From Pirellulaceae bacterium (GTDB lineage Bacteria; Planctomycetota; Planctomycetia; Pirellulales; Pirellulaceae): a DNA stretch of 64,000 nucleotides. Below, piece after piece: positions 16,010 through 22,673 of the stretch. A model generated the notes under the pieces. The model saw only the letters and a program-made list of their open reading frames with translations. It had not been told where the DNA came from and made no database searches. The DNA lies in NCBI GenBank assembly GCA_022448315.1, contig JAKVCA010000017.1:88220-152219 (forward strand). The letters run 5' to 3'. Every line of letters begins with the position of its first letter. The stretch's first letter is position 1. The position numbers and the translations under genes were made by a program.

Positions 16010-18883
16010 TTAGTGATTGAATCGGAATTCAGAACTGGTGACCAAGGCCCAGATGAGGTCTTGCGTCGCGGTGGAACGATTCGTCCCCTCTTGACTCAGA
16101 TATTCGTCAACCAATGCCAATTCGTCTTGTGATGGTGGACGACAAAAAACACTCAAGAAGAGTTCCTCTGCGAATGCTTCTGGCTCTTCAATTTTTCGTA
16201 GACGTTGATAGAGACTGTTCCCGCCTTGCGCAATCCAACCTCGGACCGTACCTGCATTGGCAAAAAACAGGGATTGATCGACGGTTGCGAAGAAGCCGTC
16301 TTGAGGCTGCCCAGCTCCATGTCCGAACAATGACACGAAGACGTTGACGCTGCTCTGTAGTTTGGCTCTTGCAAGAGCGGCCGCACGGACTTTCCGCTCA
16401 GTGAGCAGGTCAGGCTGGGATTTTTGCGCGTCCGTGAGCGGCTCATCCTTGTCCAACTGATTCAGTTGAGCCTGGATCTGATTGTCGATCACTCCGGTCA
16501 CTTGCATCAGGCTCCACGCCAACTGCTCGGGCGTAAGCGGGGTCAATCCCGATGCGATGAGACCGGCTTCGGCCGTCTCGACCCAGGCTGAACGAAGGGC
16601 ATCCGTGTTGGAAGCGAGGGAGATCGTCCGTTTTTCGAGTTCCGTCATTTGTTGTTGAGCCATCTGCTGAACCGATTCCAGTTCAGACAAGAGTGTTGTC
16701 CACTTTGTCATCGAGGATTTCAAGGCGACCTGAGTCGATTCGGTTCTTCGGAAAGCCTGGCTTGTCTGCGCAAGTTCAGATTCGATGAGCAAGCTCGCTT
16801 GCTTGCGTCGGATGACTTGCTGAACCAGAGACTCCCTGATCGAGATCAGTTTGGAGCTTTCAGAGGGGTCAGGGATGGAATCCACTGCTGTTAACGCCGA
16901 AGCAAGTTCATTCTGAATCCTCTTGCCTTGGGAGAGGTTCGTTTGAAGTTGATTCCGTTGCCCCATCAGCTGGGCCCGTTTTTTTTCCCCTAGTGTCAGT
17001 TTCCTCGAGGTTTCTAACACAAATTGTCGTGTTTCCTCGAGTCGCTGTGCCGTCTCTTCAAGCTGAATTCGCTGCTGGCCCAGCTGTTGCTGATGTTCGG
17101 TCCATTCACGTTGAGAGTCCATCAAGTTCCGTCCCGTTGCCAGCAATTTGATGGCCTTGTTGAGTTGTGCAATCCGATAACTTTTCTGGTCGAATTGGTT
17201 TTGATGAGACGCCCATGTCTTTTTCAAGTCTGCTTCAATGGATTCTTGTTGGTGCTTCAGACTTTGGAGCTGCTCCGTCTTCTCTCTGGAATTGCGGATC
17301 AAGTCCGCTGTGGGAGACAATTGGGTTTTCAGTTCTTCAATCCGCTCTTGTGATTTGTCCAGGTCAGGTTTCAAAGCCTCAATTCTTGTCCTGAAAATTT
17401 TCTGCGTCGGCAGGAAGGATGTTGGCTCCAGCGTTTCACTGGCGTTCTCAAGTCCAGCAATCGCCTTTTGCAGGAGTTCCCGACGGCGTTCAAGGAGGTT
17501 GGCTTGTTCAGTGAGATTCTGGAGTTCGGTCGACCAGACCCTCTGGTTCGACTCCAGCTTGACCCCGTCTGTTTTTGCGACGATCCATGCATCGATGGTG
17601 GTGTCCAGGGCATTCCTCGTCTCTCTCCATGCGGTCAACGTTTCGAGTTGGGATTTTTTCGCGCCTTCAAGTTCGGAGACGAGTTGATCTTTTTGCGCGG
17701 ATAAAGTTTCAATCTGTTGAGGAAGATCTAGTTCCGATTGAGTCATCCATGCGGGAAGTTCCGAGGAGAAAGCTCGACGGTAGGCGCGAGATAATGCAAC
17801 CTCACGGAGAAATCGGCGCGTATCGAAATTGTATTTCGACAAACTGCTGCCGAGTGTTTCGAGCAATTCGGGGTGGGTCGGGGGATTGTCTCTGTGGTGA
17901 AGGTCGAGCGGGTGCACCAGTCCGCGACCAAACATCAAAGCCCAGAGTCGATTTGCCCAATTCTTGTTGAAGGCGGCATTGTCACCATCGGTAGCGTGTT
18001 CAGCGAGCCATTTTCGACGGCTGAAGTTCGGGATTGGGCGTACACCATCTGCTGGAGCAGTGGTATACGACTGATCGGGGGGGATAATTGGCTCAATCAG
18101 ACGGGCCCCCCCAGGAAGTTGAGGGCCCGTTCGTCCTTCATCGCCCGTGAAGACGGAGGTGAATTCAACTTCCCCATCCGCCTTGTCTGCGACAAATGCC
18201 TTCTTGTCTTTGTCGGTAAAGAGTGAACTTCGGTTGACGAAAGCGAAAATGCCGTAGTAGTCCGACTGGTTGTAGTCCTCGATGTGCGGGTGGTTATGAC
18301 ACTGTGCGCATTGGAGATCACGACCGAAAAGAAAACGCCCGATGTCGCGTGTCAGCAAATTGGGCTCAACACTTCTTGCAAGATAGAACCTTGCCGCCGG
18401 ACGCCCGAGTGCATCGCTCCCATCGGCCATCAGGATCTGCCTGACGATGGAATCCAAAGTCCGTTGGTCCTGAAAAGCGTTTTCAAGGTAAGTCTTCCAC
18501 TCGGTCAGATCGATGTGAACCTTGGCCCGCCGTTCCATCAGGGTGAGATCAAGCCAATCTGCCATGCGGCGAGAGTGTCGCGGATCCGACAGCAGGCGGT
18601 CTACAAGTTGAACATATTTCTCAGGAGAGGCGTCCACGATAAAAGCGCGAACCTCAGATGTGGCTGGCGTTTCTCCAACCAGGTCGAGCGTGACTCGGCG
18701 AATCAATGTTGCGTCCGATGCTAACGTCCATTCTGAAACGCCTGTGGATTGGGTCACCAACCGGTCAATCTGATCTGTCAGTGACCAAGATGGCTGAGCG
18801 GGGGCCTGGCCAAACAGCGAGCAAAGTTGGCCGCCCAACAAAATCCAGAAAGATAAACCAACGAAGGCCGAACGCGAGGTCAT
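16010..18883 (-). CDS. DUF1549/DUF1553 protein with long coiled-coil insertion
   Basis: 957 residues from ATG 18883, chosen because GGGAAC lies upstream and a signal peptide (MTSRSAFVGLSFWILLGG) begins there; the open frame runs 40 codons further back to 19003. Residues about 30-230 match DUF1549 and include the heme-c-like CAQCH (192-196). Residues about 285-372 match the start of DUF1553 (FNKNWANRLWALMFGRGLVHP, FLREVALSRAYRR). Then about 400 residues (roughly 385-790) of Gln/Glu/Leu-rich sequence are strongly predicted coiled coil. The rest of the DUF1553 pattern (FVSLFGHGAGQPQDG.F..VDQSLFFANAG, ELFLSVFCRPPSQDEL) resumes at the C-terminus. It heads the operon with DUF1501 and WD40. Whether heme is attached is unproven. 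Confidence 0.92.
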   Translation of the reverse strand: MTSRSAFVGLSFWILLGGQLCSLFGQAPAQPSWSLTDQIDRLVTQSTGVSEWTLASDATLIRRVTLDLVGETPATSEVRAFIVDASPEKYVQLVDRLLSDPRHSRRMADWLDLTLMERRAKVHIDLTEWKTYLENAFQDQRTLDSIVRQILMADGSDALGRPAARFYLARSVEPNLLTRDIGRFLFGRDLQCAQCHNHPHIEDYNQSDYYGIFAFVNRSSLFTDKDKKAFVADKADGEVEFTSVFTGDEGRTGPQLPGGARLIEPIIPPDQSYTTAPADGVRPIPNFSRRKWLAEHATDGDNAAFNKNWANRLWALMFGRGLVHPLDLHHRDNPPTHPELLETLGSSLSKYNFDTRRFLREVALSRAYRRAFSSELPAWMTQSELDLPQQIETLSAQKDQLVSELEGAKKSQLETLTAWRETRNALDTTIDAWIVAKTDGVKLESNQRVWSTELQNLTEQANLLERRRELLQKAIAGLENASETLEPTSFLPTQKIFRTRIEALKPDLDKSQERIEELKTQLSPTADLIRNSREKTEQLQSLKHQQESIEADLKKTWASHQNQFDQKSYRIAQLNKAIKLLATGRNLMDSQREWTEHQQQLGQQRIQLEETAQRLEETRQFVLETSRKLTLGEKKRAQLMGQRNQLQTNLSQGKRIQNELASALTAVDSIPDPSESSKLISIRESLVQQVIRRKQASLLIESELAQTSQAFRRTESTQVALKSSMTKWTTLLSELESVQQMAQQQMTELEKRTISLASNTDALRSAWVETAEAGLIASGLTPLTPEQLAWSLMQVTGVIDNQIQAQLNQLDKDEPLTDAQKSQPDLLTERKVRAAALARAKLQSSVNVFVSLFGHGAGQPQDGFFATVDQSLFFANAGTVRGWIAQGGNSLYQRLRKIEEPEAFAEELFLSVFCRPPSQDELALVDEYLSQEGTNRSTATQDLIWALVTSSEFRFNH

Positions 18884-19177
18884 GACGAGTTCCCTGTCGC
18901 GAGTCGAATGGAGTCTTGTCGGTGGAGAGTCGACTTGGGTGGGAAAGTTGGCGGGGGCGGAAATCAAATGGGGGGGCAGGAGACTCGGGATTCTTACACA
19001 CACACAATCCGAGCCTCAAATTCGCTCCGGAAGGCTTCATCGTAGATGGCGACCGGGGCTAAAGTCAATCAATTCTCCGCCCCACGAGCGGAAGTCGGTG
19101 CTTTATCATGACCCTGATATGGGGCACGTTGGCGACCGAGGTATTGATTGACGACCTCTAGATTGATGTGGGGTTGT

Positions 19178-19612
19178 CTAGTCGTCGAGTGATTTCGCAA
19201 GCGCTTGCGGTGACACGACCTGACTTAGGTCCACTTTTGTTGCTTCCGCCCAAAGATTTTCCAGACTGTAAAACGCTCTTGTTTCTTCATCAAACAAATG
19301 AATCACAATGGTCCCAAAGTCCAAGATGATCCAGTGGCCGTCATCCTTGCCTGCCAGTGAAAGTTTGGTTTCTCCAAACTCGCTTTCCAATGCCTGCTCG
19401 ATTTCTTCAGCGACTGCCCTCAATTGCCTGCCGCTCGTCCCGGTGGCGATCACATGGTAATCGAAAAGGGCGGTCAACTTCGTCATGTCCAAAACCACAA
19501 GATGGTGACATTGGTTATCACCAATCGTGCGAGCAGCAGCCAGGGCGAGTGCTTCGCTTCGTTGAGGATTGGATCTGTCGAGCGAACCGTAGATGATGTC
19601 GGAATCTGTCAC
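19178..19612 (-). CDS. rsfS: Ribosomal silencing factor RsfS
   Basis: 144 residues from GTG 19612. RsfS/Iojap binds ribosomal protein uL14 on the large subunit and blocks joining of the subunits when nutrients run out. Marks: LVVLDMTKLTALFDYHVIATGTSGRQLRAVAEEIEQAL, DDGHWIILDFGTIVIHLFDEETRAFYSLENLW. Upstream, AAGGA is 13 bp away, rather far. The same frame is open a further 107 codons to an ATG at 19933, so a longer protein of 251 residues cannot be excluded; the family is normally 100-140 residues, which favours the short form. No nadD or proA neighbour is visible. Confidence 0.9.
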   Translation of the reverse strand: MTDSDIIYGSLDRSNPQRSEALALAAARTIGDNQCHHLVVLDMTKLTALFDYHVIATGTSGRQLRAVAEEIEQALESEFGETKLSLAGKDDGHWIILDFGTIVIHLFDEETRAFYSLENLWAEATKVDLSQVVSPQALAKSLDD

Positions 19613-19933
19613 GTTGCTGTTTTTTGTCCTTAAGCGTCGAAAAAGTGAAGCGTGGAGTCCAACGGCTTGAAAACGTGAACCGCGAATCTGCTTCGAGAAA
19701 GATGCCCTTCGTCTTCGTCGATTCGCCCCACCGTATCTCCCCAAATTGAGAAGGTCATCAGGCTGATTATCGCGTCCCGATTCGTCCACATGATAGGGCG
19801 CGAACTGGCTGTCGTACACCTCTGAACCGTTTTTGTCGGTGAACGCTTGCCTTGGGCGACGCTTGGCAACCTCGCAAGCTGGGTTGATGAACACAGCCAC
19901 CTTTTCCGGCAGATGGTCTAAGCGGTCGTCCAT
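19613..19933 (-). other. Open extension in frame with rsfS
   Basis: From ATG 19933 the rsfS frame is open through 107 codons. The first 70 or so codons encode a plausible hydrophilic protein (VAVFINPACEVAKRRP, FTDKNGSEVYDSQFAPYHVD, LLNLGRYGG) with a GC-rich third position, then an Arg-rich stretch leads into RsfS. No ribosome-binding site precedes 19933. It could be an N-terminal domain of a longer RsfS, a remnant or separate small gene, or chance. Promoter elements for rsfS and the divergent Coa1-like gene would lie in 19934-20123, where I recognise nothing specific. Confidence 0.35.
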
Positions 19934-20123
19934 TTCGAATTTTGTTGGCGGTGGCTGAATCTCAGGAGGCTAGTCAAATCCGTGGTTGAGTGGGTAAACT
20001 AGGACGGAATGATCGCGGCCGAAGTTATCCGTGTGGGCCACCGTGAGGTGTTTTACCTCAGGCAAGTACCCTTCCGCAGTTCCGAATCAAATCCATTGGC
20101 TTCAACCCACTCGAGGAAACATC

Positions 20124-20585
20124 ATGTCAGAAGGATTCCCCACTGAAACGCAAGCTTCACCTTCGGCACCCGAGCCCCAGCCCAAACAGGGAAAGGGCTT
20201 GGGGCGCGTCGTTCTCATTGTCTTGGTGTTGGTCGGGCTTTGCTCGACATGCTGTTGCTTGTCTTGCGGTGGTTTGATCTGGATGGGCTTCGGTGAATTT
20301 GCGAATCAGGCCAAGGCGAAATACGAGAACGATCCGGTGGTGATTGACCGTTTGGGCGGCATAGATTCCTGCGGCTGGAACGTGATAGCAACGGGAGAAG
20401 AGAGTGAACAGAATTCTGGCAACACTTTTGTTTTTGACGTCGAAGGCCCTAAGGGGAGTGGTCAGTTGATCATTGTTTCATCGACACAGGATTTGGAGAA
20501 CGTCGAGTCGGCGGTTTTACGGCAGGGTGGAGTGGATTATCCATTGAGTGATTACCTCTTGGATTTTGAATCCCTTCCGCAGTAG
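20124..20585 (+). CDS. Single-pass membrane protein, Coa1-like
   Basis: 153 residues from ATG 20124, with GAGGA six bases upstream; the frame is open further back to 20031. A proline/glutamine-rich cytosolic N-terminus is followed by one membrane segment (about 29-55) with an odd cysteine cluster, STCCCLSCGG. The extracytoplasmic part has NDPVVIDRLGGI, then a strand-rich block ending in VFDVEGPKGSGQLIIVSSTQ. This resembles the bacterial cytochrome oxidase assembly factor Coa1 pattern (a length-limited N..DP..., then V.GPKG.G...). The match is from memory and no oxidase gene is nearby, so treat the name as tentative. Confidence 0.5.
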   Translation: MSEGFPTETQASPSAPEPQPKQGKGLGRVVLIVLVLVGLCSTCCCLSCGGLIWMGFGEFANQAKAKYENDPVVIDRLGGIDSCGWNVIATGEESEQNSGNTFVFDVEGPKGSGQLIIVSSTQDLENVESAVLRQGGVDYPLSDYLLDFESLPQ

Positions 20586-20639
20586 CCCGTTGGGCTGTGT
20601 GCCTCTCGAATCCGGCGAGACTTCAGTGTTTGTTCGGGG

Positions 20640-21617
20640 ATGGATCACATCATGACCGTGAAGATACGTGACGCTGTGGATGTGCGACGCGCTAGCCAGC
20701 AGATTTCAACTTGGGTCAATCGCACTCCCCTCATGACCAGTCGAAAACTCAACCACCGTGTGAACGCCGAGGTGTTTGTCAAGTGTGAGCAGTTTCAGCG
20801 TGTCGGAGCCTTCAAGTTTCGCGGTGCCAGTCACGCCGTGGCATGCCTTTCAGATACAGACCGATTGCGCGGAGTGGTGACCCATAGCTCGGGGAACCAT
20901 GCTCAAGCGTTGGCGTTGGCTGCCAAGCTCCAGGGTATCCCGGCATACATTGTGATGCCTAGCCACGCGCCCAAAGTGAAACGAAATGCCGTTTTGGAGT
21001 ATGGAGCTGAGGTGATCACTTGCGAACCGAATCTTGAGGCTCGTGAAACCACTGCGGCGAGTGTCGCTCAGCGGACCGGTGCGACGTTCATCCATCCTTA
21101 TGACCATTGGGATGTGATTACGGGTCAAGGAACCGCTGCGATGGAAATGCTCGAGGAAGTTCCCGATCTCGATCTGATTGTGGCGCCTGTTGGCGGCGGC
21201 GGGCTGATCAGTGGGACCTGTCTGGCAACGATGGGGGAAAATCGGAAAACTGAGGTCTGGGGTGCAGAACCGCGGGGCGCTGACGATGCCTGGCAGAGCA
21301 AGCAGCGTGGTGAATTGATTCCACAAACGGATCCTCAAACAATTGCCGATGGGTTGAGGACAAGCCTCGGAGAATTGACTTGGCCGATCATTCGCGATCA
21401 GGTATCGAAGATTTGTCGGGTCAGCGAGTCGGAAATTGTGACCGCGATGCGATGGACTTGGGAGCGAATGAAGCTTTTGATCGAACCAAGCGCGGCGACG
21501 GTCATCGCGGTTCTCAGTCAACCTGATTTTCAAGCGTTCCATGGCAAAAAGGTGGGAGTGATTGTCAGTGGAGGGAACGTCGACCTGGAACGGTTGCCTT
21601 GGCAAGAGTCTCCGTGA
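20640..21617 (+). CDS. Threonine/serine dehydratase-like PLP enzyme
   Basis: 325 residues of the fold-type II PLP family. It has the Schiff-base Lys in GAFKFRGASHA, the substrate loop SSGNHAQALALAAKL, and the phosphate-binding VGGGGLISGT. The length and the absence of a C-terminal ACT domain match catabolic threonine ammonia-lyase or serine racemase/dehydratase rather than biosynthetic IlvA. It would deaminate L-threonine to 2-oxobutanoate and/or L-serine to pyruvate in the cytosol. Starts at GTG/ATG 20640-20652 are all possible (ATG 20640, ATG 20652). Its stop overlaps the epmA start by one base, so the two genes are translationally coupled. Confidence 0.88.
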   Translation: MDHIMTVKIRDAVDVRRASQQISTWVNRTPLMTSRKLNHRVNAEVFVKCEQFQRVGAFKFRGASHAVACLSDTDRLRGVVTHSSGNHAQALALAAKLQGIPAYIVMPSHAPKVKRNAVLEYGAEVITCEPNLEARETTAASVAQRTGATFIHPYDHWDVITGQGTAAMEMLEEVPDLDLIVAPVGGGGLISGTCLATMGENRKTEVWGAEPRGADDAWQSKQRGELIPQTDPQTIADGLRTSLGELTWPIIRDQVSKICRVSESEIVTAMRWTWERMKLLIEPSAATVIAVLSQPDFQAFHGKKVGVIVSGGNVDLERLPWQESP

Positions 21618-22624
21618 TGTCGAGAGAAGAAGAAGTTGGCTCCCACGCCCACAGCGAATTTGAGCTTCCAAAGCCAGAATCGATGATGGCAATGAGTCGC
21701 GAAACCTTGCGTTCCAGGGCGGAGTGGCTTCGTCGCTTGCGAGAGTTTTTCTGGGAGCGGAGTTTTATCGAAGTCGAAACTCCTGTGGTCTCTCGGGATA
21801 CAGTGATCGATCTTCATATCGACCCCATCCCGCTTTCACTACCCGGCAGAAGCTTCCGCTTTTATCTTCAGACCTCTCCCGAATATCTGATGAAGCGACT
21901 TCTGATGCTTGGGGAGCCCGCAATTTTCCAAATTGCCCACGCATTTCGTGCCGAAGAAACAGGGTTTCAGCACAACCCGGAATTCACCATGTGCGAATGG
22001 TATCGCGTGGGAGACGACTATCAGGCTGGTCAGGAACTGTTGGTAGAACTCGCTCAAGTGATGTTCGACGTAGACGGCTGCAATCGCTTAACCTATCGCA
22101 ACGCTTTTCGTCAGTGGGCCGGTGTTGATCCATTCAACGATTCAACATCGCGAATTCGTGGCCTCTGTGATGAGTGGTTGGGGAAAAAGGTCGATGGTGT
22201 TGCGAGAGACGTCTGTCTCGACCTCCTCTTCTCGGAGAAAGTGCAACCTCAGTTGGGCCAAGGTATTCCGACGCTGCTGACGGATTTTCCCGCGGAGCAA
22301 TCCGCGCTTGCCAAAGTGACTGCACGTGACTACGGGTGGGTGGCTGAGAGGTATGAATTGTTCTGGAAGGGACTAGAGCTCGCGAACGGGTATCACGAAC
22401 TACTGGACCCCGAAGAGCTGACCGCACGTCAACACCAGGTCAACGCGAAGCGAGTGGAGGCAGGAAAAGACCCGCTTCCTGAACGCAGTCGTTTACTGGA
22501 TGCAATGACGACAGGACTCCCCCCTTGCAGTGGCGTCGCGCTCGGGGTCGAGCGTGCGTTGCAGGCGTTTTTGGATCTCGAGAGCATCTCCGAAGTGATG
22601 CCCTTTCCGATCGATCAGGCATGA
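21617..22624 (+). CDS. epmA: EF-P beta-lysylation protein EpmA (lysyl-tRNA synthetase-like)
   Basis: 335 residues from ATG 21617, which overlaps the previous stop as TGATG. EpmA (PoxA/GenX/YjeA) attaches beta-lysine to the conserved lysine of elongation factor P, so that ribosomes do not stall at polyproline. It is a class II aminoacyl-tRNA synthetase catalytic core without an anticodon-binding domain. Motifs: FWERSFIEVETPV (motif 1 region), YLQTSPEYLMKRLL, IFQIAHAFRAEETGFQHNPEFTMCEWYR (motif 2), ELANGYHELLDPEE and GVALGVERAL (motif 3). Start and full length agree with the family. The partner genes epmB (lysine 2,3-aminomutase) and efp are not in the window. Confidence 0.93.
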   Translation: MSREEEVGSHAHSEFELPKPESMMAMSRETLRSRAEWLRRLREFFWERSFIEVETPVVSRDTVIDLHIDPIPLSLPGRSFRFYLQTSPEYLMKRLLMLGEPAIFQIAHAFRAEETGFQHNPEFTMCEWYRVGDDYQAGQELLVELAQVMFDVDGCNRLTYRNAFRQWAGVDPFNDSTSRIRGLCDEWLGKKVDGVARDVCLDLLFSEKVQPQLGQGIPTLLTDFPAEQSALAKVTARDYGWVAERYELFWKGLELANGYHELLDPEELTARQHQVNAKRVEAGKDPLPERSRLLDAMTTGLPPCSGVALGVERALQAFLDLESISEVMPFPIDQA

Positions 22625-22673
22625 CTCCGAGTTCTTCAGGCGACTTGCTGCCTCCGCACAATGCCAACTGAAA

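Noticed and set aside
20850-21692. 280-codon open frame on the minus strand
   Set aside because: Antisense to the threonine dehydratase-like gene, whose catalytic motifs are intact; the antisense product is Arg/His/Ser-rich and unlike a real protein.
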